Positions 54,127 to 61,654 of a stretch of 64,000 nt of DNA are shown in pieces. The position numbers and the translations under genes were made by a program. Each line of letters starts with the position of its first letter. Position 1 is the first letter of the stretch. The DNA is from CAMLOF01 sp041913045. GTDB lineage: Bacteria > Pseudomonadota > Gammaproteobacteria > Burkholderiales > Burkholderiaceae_C. Location of the stretch: the NCBI GenBank assembly GCA_041913045.1, contig JAYSGB010000021.1, positions 4,756 to 68,755 on the forward strand. The letters are read 5' to 3'. The notes under the pieces are model-generated. The model saw only the letters and a list, made by a program, of their open reading frames with translations. It was not told the origin of the DNA and ran no database searches.

Positions 54127-54801
54127 TCAAAACAGACCGCCCTGGACATCGGCCTTCAGGCGATCAGCAGCTTGCGCCACTAAAGCATTGGCTTGAGGCC
54201 TTTGCATCATCGTTTCAGCCTGCGTAATATCCGCTTGCAGCCATGCGGCAAACAGGCCTGGTTCCAACACCACCACACTGCGCTTCTCATCCCCAGGTCG
54301 GTGAAACCGCCCCATCACCGGGTGGCCATCCGCATTGACCGTGAGCATCGAGAACGAAGTGACGATCTCCCCCGAAGTGGGATCGGTCCAGCGGTCCCAG
54401 ATGCTGGCCACGCCCATGGGCTGATCGTCTGCCCGCCTGATCCGCCAGCGAACTGCCTTGCCGGTTTCCCAGTTGGGCTCGAAGAAGTCATCCAGCAGCG
54501 CGATGGCGAACTGACGTCTGCGCCATGGGGTTCGGTAACTGGGTTTCTCGGCCACCGTTTCTGATCGGGCGTTGTAGGTCTTGCGCCCGATCTGGGTGGC
54601 GGTCTGTGCGTCCTTGGCCCAGTGTGGGATCAGGCCGAACCTGGCCGTGGTGCAGGTTATTTGTCGTTGGTCGTCCAGCAGTGCAATCGGCGCCGCGTAG
54701 CCTGGGAAAGTTTCTCGTGGGTACGTGTCAGTGGGCAGGCGGACACCCAGGTGATCGTGGACCCAACGGTCGTTGCGGGTGGGGGTGAAGTTGGTGCACA
54801 T
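54127..54801 (-). CDS. SOS response-associated peptidase (SRAP, YedK/HMCES family)
   Basis: 224 residues from ATG 54801, chosen because the mature enzyme must begin Met-Cys. The nucleophile C2 (MCTNFTP), TYNARSETV (Asn), DDFFEPNW (Glu) and the FHRPGDEKRS (His) active-site residues are all present. SRAP proteins form thiazolidine crosslinks with abasic sites in single-stranded DNA. Its neighbours SNase, LexA-like repressor, UmuD-like and Cho make a DNA-repair module. Confidence 0.93.
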   Translation of the reverse strand: MCTNFTPTRNDRWVHDHLGVRLPTDTYPRETFPGYAAPIALLDDQRQITCTTARFGLIPHWAKDAQTATQIGRKTYNARSETVAEKPSYRTPWRRRQFAIALLDDFFEPNWETGKAVRWRIRRADDQPMGVASIWDRWTDPTSGEIVTSFSMLTVNADGHPVMGRFHRPGDEKRSVVVLEPGLFAAWLQADITQAETMMQRPQANALVAQAADRLKADVQGGLF

Positions 54802-55127
54802 GGGTAGAGAGTGATCTGCCCTGTCGCCGCTCAAAAGATAAGCAGCTTGAACCGACACCTTGCAGATCAACGGTTTGTACCACTGTGTCACGGTTTATCC
54901 ACAGGGTTGCCCACGTTGGGTGGGGATGACTCACCACTTCACAAAAAGAAACCCGCTCAGGCACAAAGCCAGGACGGGTTGAAGGCGTGACCAGCACGCC
55001 CCCGTTCAGGGAGGTGAAACGGGGCTGGTTGAAGCCAGCAACGTGAATCTAGCAGGAATGCGCCGGGTGCGGGCGTGCTTTGTGTCGCCTTCGTAGGGAG
55101 AGTTATCAACCTACTCACAGCTCCCAG
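54802..55127. other. Structured non-coding region upstream of SRAP
   Basis: 326 bp without a gene. Contains a consensus DnaA box TTATCCACA (54895-54903), an AACCCG...CGGGTT inverted repeat, a GCTGG-TTGAAG-CCAGC hairpin and a second TTATCAACC-like box near 55097. The cluster may be promoter structure or a remnant of a plasmid-like replication or single-strand origin; evidence is thin. Confidence 0.35.
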
Positions 55128-55466
55128 TCACACCACCTCACTGGCCTCGATCACCAGCCGGTGAATGCGCGCACCTTTGGACACGACCATGGCCCGCAAA
55201 CGCACTTCCTGATCCGGATCCACGGTGAGGCGGCAGTGATAATCCAGCCCGTCTGCGGGGCTGTGGCTATCGATGCGCCGGCCCCACTGGCGCCGGCCGT
55301 CGATCTCGACGATCAGTTCGTGCCAAGGTTGGTGTGTATCGGACGCCACCTTGACTTCCAGGCTCACGTCGATGTCGAAGGTGCGAGTTCGTTGCAAAGC
55401 AGCGGGCACGTTGAGCACCGCTACCGAATCACCACCGGCATCGCAACGCCAATGCTCTGGTTTCAT
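55128..55466 (-). CDS. Unknown beta-strand-rich protein
   Basis: 112 residues from ATG 55466 with AAGGAGA upstream. Alternating hydrophobic pattern (FDIDVSLEVKVAS, WHELIVEIDGRRQWGRRI, DYHCRLTVDPDQEVRLRAMVV) suggests a beta-sandwich. No signal peptide and no family recognised. It begins 15 nt after the SNase stop, so the two are probably co-transcribed. Confidence 0.6.
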   Translation of the reverse strand: MKPEHWRCDAGGDSVAVLNVPAALQRTRTFDIDVSLEVKVASDTHQPWHELIVEIDGRRQWGRRIDSHSPADGLDYHCRLTVDPDQEVRLRAMVVSKGARIHRLVIEASEVV

Positions 55467-55480
55467 CGTGATGGTCTCCT

Positions 55481-55981
55481 TCAACGCTGCCGCTGGGCTC
55501 GCCGGAATTCCCAAGGGGGAATCGGTTGTGGGTCTTTCCACAGCCCCACGCGCTGGGTTCGCGCATCGTCTTCGGCCTGGGCGTATCGCTTGCGCTCTTC
55601 AGGCGGTTGTTCCCGCTCGTACTCTTTGTAGTGCCAGGCCATGCCGGCGTGCAACTGCTTCAGGTTGGCGTCCTGGCCTTGCACCACAACCTTGCCGACA
55701 AGTCGGCCGTAACGGTCGCTCTTGTTGAAGTCCACCTCGACGGTCTGACCAAACACCAGGTCAGAGAGGTGATCTTTTGCGCGCTGGCCGAAGACTTGGG
55801 ATTTCTCGGGGGCGTCGATACCAGAGAGCCGGACCTTGTGCTGGACCTTCTGCGCGTCGAGCACGGTGACCGTGTCGCCGTCGGCCACGCTGACCACCCG
55901 GCCGCGCAAGGTGTCGGCCTGAGCAGCCCACACCCACCCGCACACGGCCAAGGCCAGTACCCGTTTGCACCCCGTACTCAT
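55481..55981 (-). CDS. Secreted thermonuclease (SNase/YncB-like)
   Basis: 166 residues. Signal peptide ends near AQA-D. SNase fold: GRVVSVADGDTVTVLD, VRLSGIDAPE (catalytic Arg), FGQRAKDHL, NKSDRYGRLVGKV (second Arg) and AWHYKEYE. Extracellular or periplasmic phosphodiesterase. Such genes are common on plasmids and ICEs, often next to repair or conjugation genes. Diverges from the LexA-like gene. Confidence 0.92.
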   Translation of the reverse strand: MSTGCKRVLALAVCGWVWAAQADTLRGRVVSVADGDTVTVLDAQKVQHKVRLSGIDAPEKSQVFGQRAKDHLSDLVFGQTVEVDFNKSDRYGRLVGKVVVQGQDANLKQLHAGMAWHYKEYEREQPPEERKRYAQAEDDARTQRVGLWKDPQPIPPWEFRRAQRQR

Positions 55982-56085
55982 GAATGTCCGACCCGTTGCA
56001 ATACGTCTGTGATGGCGCCCGAGGTTAAAGCATGCCGGAAGGCTGCTGCGTCGAACTCAGGATTCGATCGCCCAACTGCAGCATG

Positions 56086-56131
56086 TTGACGCCAGCACCC
56101 AGCTTGTTACGATGGTGAGTGATTATTCACC
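56086..56131 (+). promoter_or_regulatory. Promoter and operator 1 of the LexA-like gene
   Basis: TTGACG (56086-56091), 16-nt spacer, TACGAT (56108-56113), immediately followed by GGTGA-N8-TCACC (56114-56131). The palindrome would be covered by repressor at the start of transcription. The same GGTGA-N8-TCAC occurs at 56798, which suggests autoregulation by the product of the gene starting at 56155. Confidence 0.6.
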
Positions 56132-56154
56132 ACCTTGATGTACCTGCTCGCACC

Positions 56155-56730
56155 ATGTCTGACCAAAAACACCTCAATGCCCTGCGCATCTACTGGAAAG
56201 AGCACAAAGCGTTTCCGTCCATGGCCAAGCTGGCCGATGTGCTGGGGCTGGCCTCATCAGGCGGGGTGTTCAAGGTCATCGGCCGCCTGGTGGATGCCGG
56301 GTTTCTGGAGCGGGTGGATGGGCGCATCGCCCCCACACGGGAGTTCTTTGCCCTGCCAGTGATGGGGCAGGTGCGCGCTGGCCTGCCGCAGGAACAGGAC
56401 CAGTCGGCGGGTCTGGAAATGGTCGGTGTTGAAGACTACCTGATCCACCACCCCGAGCGCACGGTCTTCTGCCGAGTGCGGGGCGATTCGATGAAAGACG
56501 CCGGCATGCTCGACGGCGACATGGTGGTGGTCGAGCGCAACCGCCCCACCAAAGCCGGTGACATCGTGGTCGCTCTGGTGGACAACGAACTCACCGTCAA
56601 GTACCTGTACCCGCTCAAAGGCGGCAATGGCTGGGTACTCAAGCCTGCCAACCCCGACTATCAGGACATCGTGGCCCAGCAGTCTCTGGAGGTAATGGGC
56701 GTCGTGGTGGGACTGTTTCGCCGTGTCTGA
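56155..56730 (+). CDS. LexA-like self-cleaving repressor
   Basis: 191 residues from ATG 56155. N-terminal winged helix (about 5-60: LRIYWKEHKAFPSMAKLADVL, GGVFKVIGRLVDAGFL) differs from the E. coli LexA HTH. C-terminal S24 peptidase: cleavage site A75-G76, catalytic S112 (RGDSMKD) and K149 (ELTVKY). It should be inactivated on RecA filaments. Two matching palindromes near its own and the umuD-operon promoter mark its likely targets. Confidence 0.88.
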   Translation: MSDQKHLNALRIYWKEHKAFPSMAKLADVLGLASSGGVFKVIGRLVDAGFLERVDGRIAPTREFFALPVMGQVRAGLPQEQDQSAGLEMVGVEDYLIHHPERTVFCRVRGDSMKDAGMLDGDMVVVERNRPTKAGDIVVALVDNELTVKYLYPLKGGNGWVLKPANPDYQDIVAQQSLEVMGVVVGLFRRV

Positions 56731-56767
56731 ACGGGCCTAAAGCCACCTCTTGGCTGGTGGTTGGGAC

Positions 56768-56815
56768 TTGACAGCAGGTTGCGGCAGAATTCACAATGGT
56801 GAACATACATTCACT
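56768..56815 (+). promoter_or_regulatory. Promoter and operator 2 ahead of the umuD operon
   Basis: TTGACA (56768-56773), 18-nt spacer, CACAAT (56792-56797), directly followed by GGTGA-N8-TCACT (56798-56815). Same operator spacing and same position relative to the -10 as operator 1. Confidence 0.62.
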
Positions 56816-56851
56816 TTCGTGAGCTTCCCGCTCAACCCACAGGAGATCCCC

Positions 56852-56986
56852 ATGAGCTTCAAAGCACTGATCCGCCGACTGACTGGCAAGGGCGGCGCCA
56901 TCAACCGTGCCACCTCGTCACGGGACGTGTGCCGCCTGAATTCGATCGCCATGGCGGCCAAGGTCTCGGTTTGGGAACTGGATTGA
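56852..56986 (+). CDS. Small basic protein ahead of umuD
   Basis: 44 residues from ATG 56852 with a strong AGGAGA 7 nt upstream. Basic, helical (MSFKALIRRLTGKGGAINRA) with a hydrophilic end. First gene after operator 2, 3 nt before the UmuD-like gene. No family recognised; it would be induced with the mutagenesis operon. Confidence 0.6.
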   Translation: MSFKALIRRLTGKGGAINRATSSRDVCRLNSIAMAAKVSVWELD

Positions 56987-56989
56987 GGC

Positions 56990-57475
56990 ATGGGTCAGGC
57001 AATGGGTGGGGTGCTGGAGGTTCTGGGCGCGTCCGAAGGTCGAGCGGCCATCCTCCAATGCTTTGGTCCGGGCGCTGCACTGACCATGCCCCGGGTGGAG
57101 CACAGCACCCCGGCTGGGTTTCCCTCTCCTGCTGCTGACTTTGAAGTCCAGCGGGTCGATCTGGTTGAGCAACTGGGGCTGAACGAGCCGTCCACCTTCC
57201 TGGCCCGGGTGCGCGGGCTGTCGATGATCGGCAAGGGCATTGACGATGGCGACCTGCTGGTGGTCAACCGGGCCATCGAGGCCAAACACGGCCACACCGT
57301 GATCGCGGTGGTGGACAACGAACTGACCTGCAAGACCTTGTACCGGCGCGGTAACGTGGTCAAACTGCAGGCATCCAACCCCGACTTTCCAGACATCCTT
57401 CTCAAGGAAGGCCAAACCTTGACCGTCTGGGGTGTCATGACCGCTTGCGTCAAGCTCTTCGGTCACAAGGCTTGA
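56990..57475 (+). CDS. UmuD/RulA-like SOS mutagenesis protein
   Basis: 161 residues. Cleavage site A42-G43 (TPAGFPSPA), then S78 (GLSMIGKGIDDGD) and K115 (ELTCKTLY): the same Ser-Lys spacing (37) as UmuD, with a longer N-terminus. After self-cleavage it would join UmuC as DNA polymerase V. The partner gene umuC lies after the Cho gene but is broken. Confidence 0.9.
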   Translation: MGQAMGGVLEVLGASEGRAAILQCFGPGAALTMPRVEHSTPAGFPSPAADFEVQRVDLVEQLGLNEPSTFLARVRGLSMIGKGIDDGDLLVVNRAIEAKHGHTVIAVVDNELTCKTLYRRGNVVKLQASNPDFPDILLKEGQTLTVWGVMTACVKLFGHKA

Positions 57476-57487
57476 AGGGCTGACGCC

Positions 57488-58366
57488 ATGCAACTGCCCC
57501 GGCGCCGCAAAGCGGAGTTCGACGAATCCAGGGTCTACGCCTACCCTGAGCACCTGCGTGCCTCGCTGGAGGCCATGCCCACGTCGCCAGGGGTGTACGT
57601 GTTCCATGGCCAAGACGGCGACTTGCCACTCTACATCGGCAAGAGCATCAACCTGCGCAGCCGCATCCAGCAGCACCTGCGCAATTCGGATGAAGCGCGG
57701 ATGCTGCGACAAACCACCCGGATCACCTTCACCCGCACGGCCGGAGAGATCGGTGCTTTGTTGCTCGAAGCCCAGATGATCAAGCAGCTGCACCCCCTGT
57801 TCAACCAAAAGCTGCGCCGCAACCGTCAGCTCTGCTCCATCCGGCTCACCGAGCAAAGTTCACCCGAAGTGGTGTACTCCAAGGACATCGACTTCGCGAC
57901 CTCGCCTCACCTGTACGGCCTTTACGGCAGCCGCACCTCGGCTTTGCAGGGCCTGCGGGATCTGGCCGATGAGCACCGACTTTGCTACGCAGCGCTGGGC
58001 CTGGAGAAGGTAGCAGCAGGCCGGGGCTGTTTCCGCGCCATGCTCAAGCAGTGCGCCGGGGTGTGTTGTGGGCGCGAAACGGCCCAAGAACATCACTCCC
58101 GGCTGCTGGCTGCGCTGGATACCTTGCGGGTGAACTGCTGGCCTTATCCCGGAGCCATCGGGTTGGTGGAGCGGCTGGACGATGCCGAATCCCCACTCAC
58201 TCAGTGTCACGTCATTCGCAACTGGTGCTATCTGGGCAGTGTGGAACGCATCGAACAGGCTCAATCGCTGGGCAAAGTTTCTGCCGGATTCGACGCCGAC
58301 GGCTACAAGATTCTGTGCAAGCCAATCCTGGGGAAGATGGCAGACATCGTGCCCCTGCCGATTTGA
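57488..58366 (+). CDS. cho: GIY-YIG endonuclease, Cho-like excinuclease
   Basis: 292 residues. GIY-YIG domain with SPGVYVFHGQDGDLPLYIGK, SRIQQHL, and catalytic Glu in EIGALLLEAQMIKQLHPLFN; followed by a UvrC-like helical/cysteine region (GRGCFRAMLKQCAGVCCGRE). Cho makes the 3' incision of nucleotide excision repair after UvrB and is SOS-induced in E. coli. Sits between umuD and umuC under operator 2, an unusual insertion into the umuDC pair. Confidence 0.9.
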   Translation: MQLPRRRKAEFDESRVYAYPEHLRASLEAMPTSPGVYVFHGQDGDLPLYIGKSINLRSRIQQHLRNSDEARMLRQTTRITFTRTAGEIGALLLEAQMIKQLHPLFNQKLRRNRQLCSIRLTEQSSPEVVYSKDIDFATSPHLYGLYGSRTSALQGLRDLADEHRLCYAALGLEKVAAGRGCFRAMLKQCAGVCCGRETAQEHHSRLLAALDTLRVNCWPYPGAIGLVERLDDAESPLTQCHVIRNWCYLGSVERIEQAQSLGKVSAGFDADGYKILCKPILGKMADIVPLPI

Positions 58367-58372
58367 GTCGTC

Positions 58373-58435
58373 ATGCCCCACCCACCGACCCCGGTGTTTG
58401 CCCTGCTCGACGGCAACAACTTCTACTGCTCCTGA
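58373..58435 (+). pseudogene. umuC: umuC 5' fragment truncated by a mobile element
   Basis: Twenty codons from ATG 58373 with VFALLDGNNFYCS, the start of the Y-family polymerase UmuC/RulB (D in the DxNNFY motif binds metal). The frame meets TGA directly after the codons for YCS, where the umuC consensus would continue CE-RVF. The rest of the gene is not found in the window; insertion of the recombinase element explains this. Confidence 0.85.
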
Positions 58436-58545
58436 TCTGACTGTATGAAGTTGTTAGTAATATTCAGCCATGTATTCCTGCCTTCCTGACTTCGGATTCA
58501 TCGTCTCTTTGAGACGAGTAGCGGGTGGGGGTCTGGGGGAGGGCG

Positions 58546-58842
58546 ATGCCTGTTGATAACTCTGAATTGGCCCGTTGGCAGTCGCTTGATGCAGCCATGG
58601 TGCTGAAGGCACTGGCTGACTACGCGAAGGAAGATCAGTCTTATGTGCCACGGCTCAACATACGGTCATCCCGTTGGCATGCCTCTGTGGCGGGCCACGA
58701 CTTCGAGATTCTTTGCACAGGGCCAAAATTTTGGGATGAACGAGCCCATTGCGGTGGCGGAGGCGCGCTGGATTTGGCTATGCACTTGTTTGGCATCAGT
58801 TTCAAGAAGGCTGCACGCTTGCTCGCGGAACGCAATCTATGA
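58546..58842 (+). CDS. Primase CHC2-like small protein
   Basis: 98 residues from ATG 58546. Resembles a DnaG/TraC CHC2-type zinc-binding region: LNIRSSRWHASVAG, FEILCTGPKFWDERAHCGGGGALDLAMHLFG. Cysteine and histidine ligands are only partly kept, and no polymerase domain follows, so it is either a stand-alone DNA-binding module or a shortened primase. Stop overlaps the first recombinase start (ATGA). Confidence 0.55.
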   Translation: MPVDNSELARWQSLDAAMVLKALADYAKEDQSYVPRLNIRSSRWHASVAGHDFEILCTGPKFWDERAHCGGGGALDLAMHLFGISFKKAARLLAERNL

Positions 58843-59990
58843 AGTTGCTCTTCTCGACTCGTGATCTGCAAATTGGTGGCAGGCCGGTAGAAGGCTTCCC
58901 TCTGCTGATTGACGACGAGTGCATGCCATTGCAGCCAGCCCAGAACTTTCTCTTGCACGCCTTGCTTGAGAGCGGTTCGACGCGCAGCAAGTTGACCTGG
59001 GAAGCAGTTGGAAGACGCCTCTACGACTACTTCGCCTTCCTTAACGCCAACGGGTTGGCGTGGGATCAAACCAATGCGCCAGTAAGCGCGTCGCCACTGA
59101 GTCGCTACCGAGATTGGTCTGCCGGTGAACTGAAGCTTTCGCCGAGAACCATCAATAAACGACTCGCCCTAGTTGTTCGCTTCTATGAATGGGCCTGCCA
59201 GAGGGGATACATCGCAAGTTTGCCCTTCTCCTATCGACAGATCCGAGCGCATGGCAAACACGGAATCCTTGGGCATGTGAAAGCAGGCGGGTCAACGGTT
59301 GAACGCGCATCGGTAATGCTCCGTGAATACCGATCACCCATCAAGTTCCTCACCAATCACCAAGTTCAGGTTTGCCGCCAACACCTGCCCAACCCAAGCC
59401 ATAGACTCCTCTTCGAGTTGATGCTGCGATCCGGGCTGCGGTCATGCGAAGCGCGGACATTCCCGGCGAAATACGTTTTCGACCCAGCAGGACGAAAAGA
59501 TCTTGTTTCGGGACAGGTGATACGCGTGGATTTGGGCCCGCAAGATTTGTCGATCAAATTTGAGCGCCCTCGCGCGGTGGACGTTCCGTGGCGATTGATG
59601 GAAGAGCTCAATGCCTATAAGAACCTGGAACGCGAGCTGAGGAAGAACCGTGGTGGGGGTGAGCCCGACGCCCTGGTATTGACGGCATACGGTTCAGAAA
59701 TGGCCAGAACCAGCGTCGTGGGGCTGTTCGGCGAGCTATCCAAAAGAGTGGGATTCCCAGTCACGGCCCATATGCTGCGCCACACCTATGCCACCTACAC
59801 CTTGGCCGCGCTTCGGAAGAATCCGTCATTCATGGGCGAGCCTCTGCTGTATGTGCGCGATCGCTTGGGCCACTCGGACGTTCAGACCACCGCAGAGTAT
59901 CTGCACCTGATCAATCAGTTGGAAGCGCAGCTTGTGCTGGCTCACGAGGACTTTGTCGATGGCATCTTTGGTGATGGTGCTGCTGCATGA
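58839..59990 (+). CDS. Tyrosine recombinase 1 (XerC-like)
   Basis: 383 residues from ATG 58839. Core-binding domain (about 50-150) and catalytic domain with Arg in RSGLRSCEA (about 199), H-x-x-R in HMLRHTYAT (about 311) and GHSDVQTTAEYLH ending with the nucleophile Tyr. All five catalytic positions look intact. First of three genes that overlap by ATGA. Confidence 0.93.
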   Translation: MKLLFSTRDLQIGGRPVEGFPLLIDDECMPLQPAQNFLLHALLESGSTRSKLTWEAVGRRLYDYFAFLNANGLAWDQTNAPVSASPLSRYRDWSAGELKLSPRTINKRLALVVRFYEWACQRGYIASLPFSYRQIRAHGKHGILGHVKAGGSTVERASVMLREYRSPIKFLTNHQVQVCRQHLPNPSHRLLFELMLRSGLRSCEARTFPAKYVFDPAGRKDLVSGQVIRVDLGPQDLSIKFERPRAVDVPWRLMEELNAYKNLERELRKNRGGGEPDALVLTAYGSEMARTSVVGLFGELSKRVGFPVTAHMLRHTYATYTLAALRKNPSFMGEPLLYVRDRLGHSDVQTTAEYLHLINQLEAQLVLAHEDFVDGIFGDGAAA

Positions 59991-61654
59991 GAAAACCAAA
60001 GTCCTACCGCGTGTCGTCAGCACACTCTGGCAACCCGCAGCCACCAACGGAACAGTCAGAGACCTTGCTCACAGACGGTTCCGCATTCGAGCTCGAAGTC
60101 GATGCGACATCCCGCAGGAGGATGGACTACAAGGACTATTTGGGCAGAGGCATTGACGCGTGGGTGTGGGCTGGTCTTGCAGCTTTGCGATCGGTAGCTG
60201 GTTCGGGAACGGTTGCACGGAAAACAATCCTCAACTATGCGGGTTCCGGCTGGCCCAGATGGCTCGACTTTTTGATTGCATCGAATGGACCTGCCGACCC
60301 CAAACACATGCGGCCGGAGCACATAAATGGCTTTGTGGCCTGGCTCACACGCAAGTATCCCGCCAGAACTAGCGCTCATACGACTTATTCCCATGTGAAG
60401 CCCATGCTGATGGCCATTTGCAAGCTTGGGCTGGGTCCGATGGATGCCGAGAGGCTGTTTCCGGTCAAGGCCTTCAACAATAAGGCGGCAAGTCGCCTCA
60501 GCGCCACAGCTTTGTCGAATGCGGAGATCCTTCGCTTGGCAGAAGCCTTGAAAACGGATTTGATCGCTATTCACCGCAGTGAATTCAGAGGTCCCGATTC
60601 CGAAGCGCTGGCCGTGTCATTTCTGGTGATCGCGTTGCGCACAGGAATCAACACCACTCCTTTGCTCGAAGCCACGCGGGACTGTCTGTCGCCAAATCCA
60701 TTCGTTCCCAACATGATGGTGATGCGGACCTTCAAGCGACGTGGAAGAGGTCTGCAATCAAACCCTATGCGTCAATCTGATGGCAACCTGGGCACAACGG
60801 TTGTGCCTATGGACGGCGTTGCCGTATTGCGAGGCGTGATTGCCAGGACGGAGCATCTATGCGCAGAAGCTCCACCCAAAATTAGAGACCGAATATGGCT
60901 GTATCGATCCCGGTCACAAGTTGCCCACGGGGAATTGTTGGCGCTGTCCGAAAACAGCTTGAACTCTGGCGTCAGGCGATTTGTCTCGCGGCATGGGTTG
61001 CTAGGCGACGACGGTAAGCCATTGGCACCAACCCCGACTCGCCTACGAAAGACCATGGAGGCCAAGCTTTGGAAGCTCAGCGATGGTGATTTGATTGCAG
61101 TGGCTGCTGCCATCGGCCATTCGCCAGATGTGGCGGATCAACACTACCTTAGCCTGACTGAAGACATGAAGGTGGATGCTGCGCGCTTCGTTGGGCTGGC
61201 CTTGCCGGAGATTTTGCGTGGCAATGAAGCTGTGCAGTCCAGCATTCCGGTGTCCATCAGAAAGACCGTTCAGAACACGCCCGTCGGGAGGTGTGCAAGC
61301 TCCCTGGATGGAAAGCGCGCCCCTAAAAATGGCGTTGACCACTGCGACCGGTTCACCGAATGCCTGACCTGTCCGACCTACGTAGTGGTTGGAAGCCTCA
61401 AGGATTTGCATCGCTTATTCAGTTTTCAACTGTTCCTCCAGTTCGAAATTGACTACATGGTCGGACCTGACATGGAGCCTTGGCGCGACCACAAACGTGA
61501 ATTGATGGCGCTGATCGATCGGTTTACGGCTGCGAAGTTCGCCCGCTCCGTTGTGGAAGACGCCAGGTCTTTGGCCATCACCAAGCCACATCCATTCTGG
61601 GCGGCACGGATGAGATCCGTCGCGCATGCGAACGGAGGATTGCATGTTGGATAA
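59987..61654 (+). CDS. Tyrosine recombinase 2 (TnpB/RIT-like)
   Basis: 555 residues, ATG overlapping recombinase 1 stop. Catalytic motifs: ALRTGINTTP (Arg about 215), TRLRKTME (the HxxR motif has Thr in place of His), IGHSPDVADQHYLSL with Tyr near 388. C-terminal extension with cysteines in HCDRFTECLTCPTYVV, possibly metal-binding. Long recombinases of this type act together with two partners. Confidence 0.9.
   Translation: MRKPKSYRVSSAHSGNPQPPTEQSETLLTDGSAFELEVDATSRRRMDYKDYLGRGIDAWVWAGLAALRSVAGSGTVARKTILNYAGSGWPRWLDFLIASNGPADPKHMRPEHINGFVAWLTRKYPARTSAHTTYSHVKPMLMAICKLGLGPMDAERLFPVKAFNNKAASRLSATALSNAEILRLAEALKTDLIAIHRSEFRGPDSEALAVSFLVIALRTGINTTPLLEATRDCLSPNPFVPNMMVMRTFKRRGRGLQSNPMRQSDGNLGTTVVPMDGVAVLRGVIARTEHLCAEAPPKIRDRIWLYRSRSQVAHGELLALSENSLNSGVRRFVSRHGLLGDDGKPLAPTPTRLRKTMEAKLWKLSDGDLIAVAAAIGHSPDVADQHYLSLTEDMKVDAARFVGLALPEILRGNEAVQSSIPVSIRKTVQNTPVGRCASSLDGKRAPKNGVDHCDRFTECLTCPTYVVVGSLKDLHRLFSFQLFLQFEIDYMVGPDMEPWRDHKRELMALIDRFTAAKFARSVVEDARSLAITKPHPFWAARMRSVAHANGGLHVG

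Noticed and set aside
54895..54903. Consensus DnaA box suggesting a replication origin
   Set aside because: A single perfect box with one weak neighbour and no AT-rich region or rep gene is not enough.
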